Shown piece by piece: positions 27,594 through 35,702 of a DNA stretch of 64,000 nucleotides; positions within the stretch are counted from its first letter, which is position 1, and the number at the start of each line of letters is the position of its first letter. Location of the stretch: contig UQCR01000008.1 in assembly GCA_900539655.1 (NCBI GenBank), positions 1 to 64,000 of the forward strand, read 5' to 3'. A model generated the notes under the pieces. That model made no database searches, had not been told where the DNA came from, and saw only the letters and a program-made list of their open reading frames with translations. Position numbers and translations under genes: made by a program. This DNA comes from an uncultured Robinsoniella sp. (GTDB lineage Bacteria > Bacillota > Clostridia > Lachnospirales > Lachnospiraceae).

Positions 27594-28687
27594 TTACTGC
27601 GCCTCCTTTTCTCCCACTCCAGGATTGCAAAGATGACTGTGAATGCTGCCATAATCGGTATCAGAAGATAGCAGTTTACAGTTAAAAAGAGTTTTTGGGC
27701 TATCTCTACATTTTTGCACCAGAGAACGCCTGCAATACTCAGCACCAGCATGAGGAGATGATAATGCTTTTCTTCTGGCTGCTTAAACATCTCCTTAAAT
27801 ATCAGATTTAAATAGAATATTCCTGTACTGGCTGCAACAAAAAAACTCATAAGAAGCAGTGCTAAAAATATAGTATCGAACCGCTGCAGAAAACCACCCG
27901 GTATATCTACATTACTTGTCAATGTAACAACCGGCCACCTCAGTGCTTTCAATCCCTGGTCTCCAAATGAACCAATACCAATAATAATTGCGGCTCCAAT
28001 GCCGATTGCTGTCACCAACAGCCCCTTAAGCGTTGTCTTCAGCCGCAATCCGCTTTTCTGTATAAAGGGTGCCTCAAACAGAATCAGGCTCACACCTCCA
28101 AATGCGGCAAATACCTGAAAACTCTGCTTCATTGTTACTGCATTAAAAGAAGCTCCTTCATAAGTAAAATATTCACTTTTGATGCCCACGGATGCGATGA
28201 CCAAAAGTATCAGCAGCGGAATTAGCACAAATGGATAGAGCACTTCTGCAATACGCCCCCGCCGCTCTTTCGGATCCATAGAAGCATAAAAGCCTCCCAG
28301 CAGCATTAAAATACATGGTATATTCTCATTCAGTTCCGGAAGCATATACTGTCTGGTAACGGCACCAAATACCCTGGTGATATAAAGCAGATTGACATAC
28401 ATATAGCTCCAGTAGACCAGACACAGCACAAATGCAGCTGCCCTACCCATACGGAGTTCCACATAACCGCCAAAGCTCCTGGTAATATAACGGCTTAAAT
28501 AGCAGACAATGCAGGCATAAACTGCCGTAATTCCAACTCCCAGAATCAGGCTCAATATTAAATCTTTTCCACTTGACTGCACAATAAACCGGGGCAGCAA
28601 TAAACTAATTTTACCAATCCAGTCCATGACTAAAAGCCTTTTCAATTGTCGTACCGAAATTTTCTGGTTATTGGAAAACATGAGCAT
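27590..28687 (-). CDS. gerAB: Spore germination permease GerAB
   Basis: A 365-aa integral membrane subunit of a nutrient germinant receptor, APC-superfamily fold with about ten transmembrane helices. The N-terminus (ISVRQLKRLLVMDWIGKISLLLPRF) and the ICIV-type helices match the Spore_permease family. Placed between GerAA and GerAC homologues at gaps of 12 bp and minus 4 bp, so the operon order is the classical A-B-C. The nutrient recognised cannot be told from sequence. Confidence 0.92.
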   Translation of the reverse strand: MLMFSNNQKISVRQLKRLLVMDWIGKISLLLPRFIVQSSGKDLILSLILGVGITAVYACIVCYLSRYITRSFGGYVELRMGRAAAFVLCLVYWSYMYVNLLYITRVFGAVTRQYMLPELNENIPCILMLLGGFYASMDPKERRGRIAEVLYPFVLIPLLILLVIASVGIKSEYFTYEGASFNAVTMKQSFQVFAAFGGVSLILFEAPFIQKSGLRLKTTLKGLLVTAIGIGAAIIIGIGSFGDQGLKALRWPVVTLTSNVDIPGGFLQRFDTIFLALLLMSFFVAASTGIFYLNLIFKEMFKQPEEKHYHLLMLVLSIAGVLWCKNVEIAQKLFLTVNCYLLIPIMAAFTVIFAILEWEKRRRSK

Positions 28688-28699
28688 TTCCTTTCTTTA

Positions 28700-30181
28700 T
28701 CACTTTATTTTTAACCGGGTTCTGGATTGTCTTCTGGTAAAAACCGGACGGCTTTTCAGCCTGTCTAAAGGTGCCCGCACCAGTGCATCCTTTTTATCTT
28801 TGCCCTGATTGACATCTGCAGCCACAAAAGGCATAAGATACGGTATATTATAACTTTTCAATGCACTCAGGTGTGTCAACAGGATAAACCACCCAAAGAC
28901 TAACCCCAGTATGCCAAAAAAAGCACTTCCCAAAATCATGGCGTATTTAATCAGACGCAGCGCTTCTGACAATTCCTCATTGGGTATTGAAAATGAACTG
29001 AGTGCAGTCAGCGCCACAATCACCACTACAATGGGACTGACCAAGTTGGCACTGACTGCTGCCTGTCCGATAATCAGCCCGCCTACGATTCCAATCGTGT
29101 TCCCAATCGGTCCCGGCATCCTCACCCCCGCCTCCCGCAGCAGTTCAAATGATAATTCCAGTAGAAGCACCTCAATTACACTTGGAAATGGTACCCCCTG
29201 CCTTGCTTCTGCCAAAGAGAGTATCAGGTTCGTGGGAAGTATCTGGGTATGGTAATTGGTAACTGCCACATACAGCCCCGGCAGAGTAACAGCCAGAAAT
29301 GCCGCAACGAAACGGATAATCCGTAAAAAAGATACGATACCAAAATGACGGTAATAGTCATCGCTTGTCTGGAAAAAGCTGTTTATAGTTGTCGGCAGAA
29401 TTAATGCTTCAGGCGAGTTATCGCTGAGCAGTACAACCCTTCCATCCAGAACCGCCATGGCTGCTTTATCCGGGCGTTCGGTGGTCTGATACTGGGGAAA
29501 TGGTGAATACCAGGTATCTTCCGTCAGCTGTTCAATTACGCCGCTGTCCATAATCCCGTCTATTTCAAAAGAATCCAGCTTTTGTTCCATGGCTTCCAGT
29601 AAATCGGGATACACCAGCCCTTCCATATAGATAATGGCTGTCATTGTATTGGACCGCCTTCCAATAGGCCGCTCTTTGATCTTCATCGTGGTATCCCGGA
29701 CACGTTTTCGCACCAGCGCCGCATTTAATTTTACGGATTCTGTAAAAGCCTCTTTGGAACCCCTCAGTACTTTTTCGGACTCAGATTTGGATACGCCCAT
29801 ACCCGGATATCCCTTACTGCTCACCTTCAGGGCTTTATTATATCCATCGATAAAGAAAATGGCATTTCCCGCCAGCATGGCTGCCATTGCTTCTTCCATG
29901 GTTGCAAGTTCTTTCGCATCGGTAATGCCAAGCCCGTCTTCATTTACCGTTCGCCTGATCTCATCCGGTGTCATCTCCTGCATCTGGATTAGCAAACGCC
30001 CTATCATGGATTCTTCCAAAAGCATATTGCTGACCGCAACTTCAATGAACACGGCAAGGCAGTCCACCTTTGGCGGAAGCCCCAGGCGCATGGGACGAAT
30101 AATGATATCATCACAGTTTTCACACCAGGTTTTTATTTTTGCTTCATTATCCGACAGACGTGTGGAAACATTATCACTCAT
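28700..30181 (-). CDS. gerAA: Spore germination protein GerAA
   Basis: A 493-aa A-subunit of the germinant receptor, with a large soluble N-terminal part (about 1-275) and a membrane part with four or five helices. The central segment PFPSVIEVLLLELSFELLRE followed by RMPGPIGNTIGIVGGLIIGQAAV is diagnostic of GerA family proteins. The ATG at 30181 directly follows AAAGGAGG, so it is chosen over the frame's earlier start 45 codons upstream, which lies in the promoter region. Confidence 0.94.
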   Translation of the reverse strand: MSDNVSTRLSDNEAKIKTWCENCDDIIIRPMRLGLPPKVDCLAVFIEVAVSNMLLEESMIGRLLIQMQEMTPDEIRRTVNEDGLGITDAKELATMEEAMAAMLAGNAIFFIDGYNKALKVSSKGYPGMGVSKSESEKVLRGSKEAFTESVKLNAALVRKRVRDTTMKIKERPIGRRSNTMTAIIYMEGLVYPDLLEAMEQKLDSFEIDGIMDSGVIEQLTEDTWYSPFPQYQTTERPDKAAMAVLDGRVVLLSDNSPEALILPTTINSFFQTSDDYYRHFGIVSFLRIIRFVAAFLAVTLPGLYVAVTNYHTQILPTNLILSLAEARQGVPFPSVIEVLLLELSFELLREAGVRMPGPIGNTIGIVGGLIIGQAAVSANLVSPIVVVIVALTALSSFSIPNEELSEALRLIKYAMILGSAFFGILGLVFGWFILLTHLSALKSYNIPYLMPFVAADVNQGKDKKDALVRAPLDRLKSRPVFTRRQSRTRLKIK

Positions 30182-30266
30182 ATTACAGCCTCCTTTCTGG
30201 CCCTCAACCAGCATGTGTCTGAACATTATCTCCATAATCTGCAAACTCCATTTTGACGTACATTTT

Positions 30267-30294
30267 CTTAATGAAGTTTTGCAGCACGCTATGC
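30267..30294 (-). promoter_or_regulatory. Possible sigmaG-type promoter of the ger operon
   Basis: On the minus strand GCATA, a 16-bp gap, then CATTAAG, roughly resembling the sigmaG consensus (GHATR, 17-18 bp, CATWMTA). The -35 matches but the -10 matches only in its first five bases and the spacer is short. Offered only because forespore expression is expected for this operon. Confidence 0.28.
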
Positions 30295-30314
30295 AATCAA
30301 TGCTTTCAGACCAC

Positions 30315-30345
30315 AAAAAAAGGATAAGAAGATTCTTATCCTTTT
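30315..30345 (-). terminator. Intrinsic terminator of the ispE-gntR transcript
   Basis: Stem AAAAGGATAAG/CTTATCCTTTT with a 6-nt loop and further Ts, about 30 bp after the GntR gene and before gerAA. Flanking A and T runs make it potentially bidirectional. Confidence 0.85.
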
Positions 30346-30373
30346 AGGTGTAGCATATGTAATTATTTACATT

Positions 30374-31048
30374 TTATTCTTTTTCATGAAGACTATTAAT
30401 AATCGATTCTTTCTGGTTTTCAATGTGGATATGAATAGCATTTCCAGCTTTCTCTTTATCATGCTTCTTCAGAGCGCGGCGGATTGCATCATGTTCTTCC
30501 AATAGATTCTTATGCATGGAACGGTCTTTCAGGTATTCCATACGGTAACGGTACATCTGCTCCCGAAGATTGCTTAAGATCTGCAGTAATCTGCGGTTAT
30601 TCGTTGCATCGTAAATAATTTCATGAAAATGCATATCAGCCTTTACACAATCTATAATATCGGTACCATCCAAAGCACGTTTAAAATCATTTGCCGCTTT
30701 TTTAAGCTCTATCAGCTGCTCGTCCGTTATATGGTCACAGGCATCTTTGACTGCCAGCTCTTCCAAAGCACAGCGTACCTCCAGAACATCTTCCAGATCC
30801 CGGATCGTAATCTGGGCAACTTCTGCGCCTTTTCTTGGAATCATAAGCACCAATCCCTCTAATTCCAGCTTTCGTATCGCTTCCCTCACCGGAGTACGGC
30901 TAACTCCCAGCCGTTGTGCCAGCTGAATTTCCATCAGACGCTCGCCCGGCTTTAATTCACCTTTTAAAATTGCATTTCTAAGAGTATTAAAAACCACATC
31001 CCGCAGTGGCAGATATTCATTCATATCTATGTGAAAATTTTCATTCAT
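30374..31048 (-). CDS. GntR-family regulator with FCD domain (FadR subfamily)
   Basis: A 224-aa transcription factor. The N-terminal winged helix includes LRNAILKGELKPGERL, LAQRLGVSRTPVREAI and RKGAEVAQI. The C-terminal FCD all-helical ligand domain starts at EVRCALEELAVKDA and keeps the metal-site pattern (D...H...FH). The ATG at 31048 behind GGAGGT is chosen over an earlier one. It follows ispE with a short gap, so both share a promoter. A perfect TTGTATACAA palindrome downstream of that promoter could be its own operator. The ligand is not known. Confidence 0.9.
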   Translation of the reverse strand: MNENFHIDMNEYLPLRDVVFNTLRNAILKGELKPGERLMEIQLAQRLGVSRTPVREAIRKLELEGLVLMIPRKGAEVAQITIRDLEDVLEVRCALEELAVKDACDHITDEQLIELKKAANDFKRALDGTDIIDCVKADMHFHEIIYDATNNRRLLQILSNLREQMYRYRMEYLKDRSMHKNLLEEHDAIRRALKKHDKEKAGNAIHIHIENQKESIINSLHEKE

Positions 31049-31104
31049 TTGTAGACCTCCATACCTATCCTGTTGTGTATCCATAGCATCTCTTCTGTGA
31101 TTGC

Positions 31105-31980
31105 CTATTTTACCGGATTATTAAAAATCCCGGTGAGATAAACCTGCTTTGCAAGTTCTCCTTCGTATAATACATCATAAGCTTTTTTTGCTGCTTTCTT
31201 ATCATCAAAGATTCCAAAAACAGTTGGTCCGCTTCCGCTCATCATGGCATTTAATGCACCATTTTCCAGCATTATATTTTTAATATCCGCAATGATGGGG
31301 TATTCCGGTACGGTAACTGTCTCCAGAACATTTCCCATAAGTTTTGCCGCTTTTTTCAGATCGCCTTCCTCTAATGCCCGGATCTGCCCATCGATATCAG
31401 GATGGTCTGTTATCTCACCGGCATCCAGTGTTGTATAGACAAACTTGGTCGATACATGAACCCCCGGCTTGGCAATTAATATATGACATGCGGGCATCGG
31501 CGGCAGAATGGAAAGTTTTTCCCCAATTCCTTCCGCCAACGCTGTTCCCCGCATGATGCAATACGGTACATCCGCACCTATCTTCACTCCGCGTTCCATC
31601 AGCTCTTCCTTGGTTAGTCCCAACTTAAACAAACGGTTCACGCCTACCATTACAGCTGCTGCATCTGAACTGCCGCCCGCCATTCCTGCCGCAACAGGAA
31701 TAAATTTTTTCAAATTAATAGACAACCCTTTCTTTATCTCAAACTCATCCATCAGAAGTTTCGCTGCCTTATATACCAGATTATCTTCATTTACCGGAAG
31801 ATAATACAGATTGGTCTTCACTTTAATTCCTGGTTTCTGCAGCTCATGGATCCGGATTTGGTCATACAGATGAATTGTCTGCATTATCATTCGTACTTCA
31901 TGGTATCCGTCTTCTCTTTTCCGTACTACATCAAGGCCCAAATTTATCTTAGCAAGAGCCTTTAATTTCATCTCTCTCAT
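31105..31980 (-). CDS. ispE: 4-diphosphocytidyl-2-C-methyl-D-erythritol kinase
   Basis: Phosphorylates CDP-methylerythritol in the MEP isoprenoid pathway. The GHMP-kinase fold shows LKALAKINLGLDV at the N-terminus, the ATP loop PVAAGMAGGSSDAAAV, and the C-terminal MSGSGPTVFGIF. 290 aa from the ATG at 31980, the family's usual length. The frame extends 11 codons upstream through the putative operator, and the ribosome binding site (GGGGG) is only moderate. Co-transcription with the GntR gene is likely. Confidence 0.95.
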   Translation of the reverse strand: MREMKLKALAKINLGLDVVRKREDGYHEVRMIMQTIHLYDQIRIHELQKPGIKVKTNLYYLPVNEDNLVYKAAKLLMDEFEIKKGLSINLKKFIPVAAGMAGGSSDAAAVMVGVNRLFKLGLTKEELMERGVKIGADVPYCIMRGTALAEGIGEKLSILPPMPACHILIAKPGVHVSTKFVYTTLDAGEITDHPDIDGQIRALEEGDLKKAAKLMGNVLETVTVPEYPIIADIKNIMLENGALNAMMSGSGPTVFGIFDDKKAAKKAYDVLYEGELAKQVYLTGIFNNPVK

Positions 31981-31999
31981 CGTGTACCCCCGTTGCACT

Positions 32000-32009
32000 T
32001 TGTATACAA
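32000..32009. promoter_or_regulatory. TTGTATACAA palindrome, candidate GntR/FCD operator
   Basis: A perfect 10-bp palindrome placed about 10-20 bp downstream of the predicted transcription start of ispE-gntR. Its T-N-G-T...A-C-N-A layout fits the FadR-subfamily operator type, so repression of the operon by its own GntR product is plausible. Confidence 0.5.
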
Positions 32010-32026
32010 TCATGTCGATTAGAAAT

Positions 32027-32056
32027 ATTGTATCTCATTTCATACACAAAAGTCAA
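32027..32056 (-). promoter_or_regulatory. SigA promoter of ispE-gntR
   Basis: TTGACT, 18-bp spacer, TACAAT on the minus strand, about 50 bp before the ispE start. Confidence 0.75.
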
Positions 32057-32118
32057 TGGTAAATCACTAATTTCAACAAAATTTCGTAAAGCGTGTTTAA
32101 AATTGCACTGTCAAATCA

Positions 32119-33687
32119 TCAGCTCAAATTCTCAACTGCTTTCATAACCAGCAGGCACGTACCCGGGGATACCTCTTCCTCTTCAATTTCGTTTAACTCC
32201 CGAATCCGCTCCGGAGTGGTATAATATTGTTTTGCAATGCTCCACAGGCTGTCATCCGCCTGCACAATATATCCGACGATTCCCGGAAGTTCCTGAAGCT
32301 TCTTCATGTCCAGATCATGTTCTTCCACATCGATGATGCACTGTTCTTTGTGAACACGAATAACCATTGCATTGAGATTTACGCATACTTTTACTTCCAG
32401 CTCTTCACTGTCAATCATGGTTGTTGACAGCTGTTCCAGTTCACTCTGCAGCGTAAACCTGCAATCATTATCAATTTCCGGCACTTCAATGATATGCTGG
32501 AATGGCACTGCGCCTTCCATCAGGGCATATGGCAGCGTATCATCGGATGTAATATATAAAATGGTTATAAATACGGCACCTTCTACTTTTATTCCATTTT
32601 CTGTCACACTGGTATCATCAATTTTGACCTCACCCTGGCTGTGGCAGATTTGGAGCATCCTTGGCTGGCTGCTTTCCATTTTCATCCGGTCACTGGCTCT
32701 GCACTTGGAAAAGTTCTTTACTACCAGGCTCTCACATACCTGTTCCATCGTCACAGGGATGAGATCTTTCACCGGCGTGTAGACATCTTCCAGAATCTGT
32801 ACCTTTTCTTCTTCATAGAGGCGGATATCCAGGTCCAGAACCACATCCACCTGCACAAGGCGCTCTTCACCGTCATAATCAGGCCTTACTTCCAGATTTG
32901 CCGAAGCAAGGGATACTTCCACATTCGCAAGCATATTCTGGGCACATCCGGGACAATCCACAGTTCCCTGGAACGGAAGTACCGTTTCCAGCCATTGTTT
33001 TGTACCATTTTCGTCATCTCCTGCGTAGAGCACAAAGATGAACAGTTCTCCTTTAATATCCAGCTGCCCGTCTAACACACGGATGTCCGTTCCCCGAAGC
33101 TGTACATTTTCCCAGAGCATTTCCTGGATATTCGGTTTGTTGGACGGAATGGCAATTTCATCTTTTACCCTTAAGATATCTTTTTTCTGAACAGATAACT
33201 GAAGCAGTTCCAGGTTCTTGGACTTTGTACTAATATCACCCAGTCCATGAATCTCTACAGCAGCCTGTGCATCATACAGCTCCTCTACAGAAGCATTGAA
33301 GGACAGGAGTGACTTCATACTCAGCTTCCTGGAATTGATCAGGGATACGGATATATCCTCTACATCCCATTTCAGGCAGATATTATCTCCCGGCTCCACA
33401 CCGTCCAGATTCATCTGCTCTTCAAACGGAATCTTGGATTCCAGCCTATGTATCTGTCTGTCCGGTGTATCTGCCACATACAGTACCCAAACTTCCAGTG
33501 CACCTGTTAAAAGTACATGGTCCGTACTTACCTTCATATCATCCAATTTGATATTTGCTTTCTTTTGTATCAGTTTTCCCACATCCGGCTTGCTGTCAGA
33601 TACGTTGTAGTCTTCCTCCAGGGTTACCTGGCTGGATGCTCTGCTTTTTTCATGATTCATATGAATATTCTTTTTTAATAATTCCAC
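32119..33687 (-). CDS. sipL: SipL-like spore coat morphogenetic protein (DUF3794 repeats + LysM)
   Basis: A 522-aa protein with the architecture of clostridial SipL, the SpoIVA-interacting factor needed to localise the coat around the forespore. Repeated DUF3794 modules cover about 20-440, and each has the pattern (V)xGxLxxxVLYxxxxxxxxxxxxExxxPFxxxx (for example LLTGALEVWVLYVADT and VEGAVFITILYI). A LysM domain lies at the C-terminus (GYIVQADDSLWSIAKQYYT). The start chosen is a GTG seven to eight bases after GGGAGGG; the alternative ATG nine codons on has no ribosome binding site. That Shine-Dalgarno lies inside a terminator-like hairpin. Confidence 0.88.
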   Translation of the reverse strand: MELLKKNIHMNHEKSRASSQVTLEEDYNVSDSKPDVGKLIQKKANIKLDDMKVSTDHVLLTGALEVWVLYVADTPDRQIHRLESKIPFEEQMNLDGVEPGDNICLKWDVEDISVSLINSRKLSMKSLLSFNASVEELYDAQAAVEIHGLGDISTKSKNLELLQLSVQKKDILRVKDEIAIPSNKPNIQEMLWENVQLRGTDIRVLDGQLDIKGELFIFVLYAGDDENGTKQWLETVLPFQGTVDCPGCAQNMLANVEVSLASANLEVRPDYDGEERLVQVDVVLDLDIRLYEEEKVQILEDVYTPVKDLIPVTMEQVCESLVVKNFSKCRASDRMKMESSQPRMLQICHSQGEVKIDDTSVTENGIKVEGAVFITILYITSDDTLPYALMEGAVPFQHIIEVPEIDNDCRFTLQSELEQLSTTMIDSEELEVKVCVNLNAMVIRVHKEQCIIDVEEHDLDMKKLQELPGIVGYIVQADDSLWSIAKQYYTTPERIRELNEIEEEEVSPGTCLLVMKAVENLS

Positions 33688-33734
33688 AAAAAATCCCTCC
33701 CAGCATGGTCTCTTATAATTTTATGCCGGGAGGG
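33688..33734 (-). terminator. Terminator hairpin that also contains the sipL Shine-Dalgarno
   Basis: Stem CCCTCCCGGCAT/ATGCTGGGAGGG (one wobble) with a 16-nt loop, followed on the minus strand by ATTTTTT. It ends the pab/PrcB-like transcript. Its 3' arm GGGAGGG is the ribosome binding site of the sipL GTG start. Confidence 0.8.
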
Positions 33735-33762
33735 TGTAAATTATGAGGAAGGCTTTGTCTTT

Positions 33763-34182
33763 TTATTCAAAAGTAACAGAACCCTCCATATATGGGATTT
33801 TAATGACGACAAATGGATAAGACGGTTCCTGCTGGATAGTCTTCTCATGCGACGGACCAATCAGGCTGGTATGTACCATGATACCGTCCTCCGTCAGATA
33901 ACACTTATCAACCTGAATGCTGTATCCGCCTGTTTTCTGTTCTCCATAACCACGGATCATATACAGGTATTTGTCGCTTTGGTAGGTCATCTTAATCTCT
34001 GTCTTCTTATTCTCTTCTATGGTCTGCGCCAGTTCTTCCGGAATTTCTTCCGGGCTTACTACGGTAAAATCCAGATCCTTTAATTTCCCCTTTTCGCTGT
34101 CATCCTTGGTACCGCAGCCCCCCGCAAAGCATAGTGTCAGCAGAAAGCAGATGCTGATAGTAATAGATAATATTTTTTTCAC
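33763..34182 (-). CDS. Small lipoprotein with PrcB-like C-terminal domain
   Basis: A 139-aa exported lipoprotein: signal segment followed by FAGGC, with an acidic linker (TKDDSEKGKLKD). The C-terminal part (YLYMIRGYGEQKTGGYSIQV ... IMVHTSLIGPSH ... YPFVVIKIP) matches the protease-complex PrcB C-terminal domain pattern found in many clostridial lipoproteins. The GTG at 34182, six bases after AGGAG, is chosen; upstream frame codons overlap pabC's start region without a ribosome binding site. The function is unknown. Last gene of the pab cluster transcript, ended by the hairpin before sipL. Confidence 0.65.
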   Translation of the reverse strand: MKKILSITISICFLLTLCFAGGCGTKDDSEKGKLKDLDFTVVSPEEIPEELAQTIEENKKTEIKMTYQSDKYLYMIRGYGEQKTGGYSIQVDKCYLTEDGIMVHTSLIGPSHEKTIQQEPSYPFVVIKIPYMEGSVTFE

Positions 34183-34249
34183 TTGCTCTCCTATCGTTTC
34201 TTGCCTTATTATTAATATCTTATGCAGGGAGTGCAGGAGAACATTCATA

Positions 34250-34969
34250 TTATTCCATATCCCTCCAAAATTTTTGGTTCCATGCAGTTGCAACATCTCT
34301 TTTTTGAAATGTATACCCTTCCAGGGAAGTTACAGGCATGATGCCCATCAGGGAATTTGTAAGAAAACATTCCTCATATGCGGAGATTTCCTGTCGTCCG
34401 ATCACAGCCTCAACGATATTTTCTGTGCCCATCAGATAAGCCCTTATAATTCCCGGCAACAGCCCGCAGGATAATTTCGGCGTATAAACCATATTGTCTT
34501 TTACAAAAAAGATGTTACTGGATGTGCCTTCACAGATTTCTCCTTTGCTGTTGCAGAAAACAAACTCATCAAATCCTTCTTCTAATGCTTTCCTTTTCTC
34601 CAGAATACAATCCCCGTAATTCATGGTTTTATGATAGGTGAGCGGTGAAGTCTCATTTCGGATTACCCGGCTTAACTTCGCCCGAAATCCTTTTTGGTAT
34701 TGTTCGCTGCCGTAGGGGTTTTGCCTGTGGGCCAGAATACAGTTACTTTCCGATACGGAGATTTTCAAAACACCGTGAGTCATAGGATGCTGCATCAGAT
34801 ATTCTAAAATCTGCTCTTTATCTGTATCCCCATTCAGTCCCAGAAACCTCATCCCCTTTTGCAGCCGGTTCAAATGTTCTTCCAGAAGTACTGCTCTGCC
34901 ATTCACTACCGCGATCGTCTCAAATACCCCAAGTCCAAAAAAATATCCTTCATCTAATCTGATATCCAT
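34250..34969 (-). CDS. pabC: Aminodeoxychorismate lyase-like class IV aminotransferase
   Basis: PLP-dependent class IV enzyme; in a pabA-pabB cluster it most likely converts 4-amino-4-deoxychorismate to p-aminobenzoate and pyruvate. 239 aa. The PLP lysine is in TYHKTMNYGDCIL, and the Glu/Gly motif EEGFDEFVFCNSKGEICEGTSSNIFFV binds cofactor. The C-terminal EECFLTNSLMGIMPV segment is also typical of class IV enzymes. D-amino-acid or branched-chain aminotransferases share the fold, so context decides the call. Confidence 0.85.
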   Translation of the reverse strand: MDIRLDEGYFFGLGVFETIAVVNGRAVLLEEHLNRLQKGMRFLGLNGDTDKEQILEYLMQHPMTHGVLKISVSESNCILAHRQNPYGSEQYQKGFRAKLSRVIRNETSPLTYHKTMNYGDCILEKRKALEEGFDEFVFCNSKGEICEGTSSNIFFVKDNMVYTPKLSCGLLPGIIRAYLMGTENIVEAVIGRQEISAYEECFLTNSLMGIMPVTSLEGYTFQKRDVATAWNQKFWRDME

Positions 34970-35033
34970 ATTATTTCACCGCCAATATTTTCTAATATAT
35001 GCACTCACATGCCAACTCCGTACGATACCATTG

Positions 35034-35684
35034 CTATCTGCACAAAATTTCCTCCAGCATGGAAACGGAATCTACTATCTGGCCTGCTCCACAATCTTCC
35101 AGCTCTTTCCTGGAACCATAGCCAAATAGGACGCCTATGCTGTCCAGACCGCATTTACACGCGCCGATGATATCGTGTTCCCGGTCCCCAATCATCACTG
35201 CCTGTGCCTTATCAGATATTTTATTCTGCTCAAGAGCATAACGGATTACTTCATCTTTTTTTGTCCGGCTGCCATCCATTTCACTTCCCTGAACATCTTC
35301 AAAATACTGTATCAGCTCAAACCGCTCCAGAATCCGTTTTGCATAAACAGTGGGTTTTGAGGTTGCCACAATGAGTATTTTTCCCTGTTCTTTTAAGCGC
35401 TGCAGCATCTTTGGGATACCGGGATAAACTTTATTTTCAAAGATGCCGTCCTCATTAAAGTATTCCCTGTATTTCCATACAGCTTCTTCTGCCTGGGCTT
35501 TTGGAAATCCATAATACTCCATAAAAGAATCTTTTAGGGGCGGACCTATGAATTTATTTAAGGAAGTCCTGTCCTCTACGTGGATCCCATATTTTGACAA
35601 AGCATAAGCTACAGAATTCGTAATGCCCTCCTGGGGATCTGTCAGCGTTCCATCCAGATCAAATAACAGATATTTTTTATCCAT
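35034..35684 (-). CDS. HAD-family phosphatase (phosphoglycolate phosphatase-like)
   Basis: A 216-aa HAD hydrolase with motif I LFDLDGTLTDPQ, motif II VATSKP, the motif III Lys in TKKDEV, and motif IV IGDREHDI. The C1 cap with FIGPPLKDSF resembles the Gph/YjjG group. It lies 18 bp after pabB and before pabC, so it is part of the folate-precursor operon. The dihydroneopterin-triphosphate dephosphorylation step often lacks a known enzyme; a role there is possible but not shown by sequence. Confidence 0.88.
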   Translation of the reverse strand: MDKKYLLFDLDGTLTDPQEGITNSVAYALSKYGIHVEDRTSLNKFIGPPLKDSFMEYYGFPKAQAEEAVWKYREYFNEDGIFENKVYPGIPKMLQRLKEQGKILIVATSKPTVYAKRILERFELIQYFEDVQGSEMDGSRTKKDEVIRYALEQNKISDKAQAVMIGDREHDIIGACKCGLDSIGVLFGYGSRKELEDCGAGQIVDSVSMLEEILCR

Positions 35685-35702
35685 ATTAACCTTTCTGCGC
35701 TG

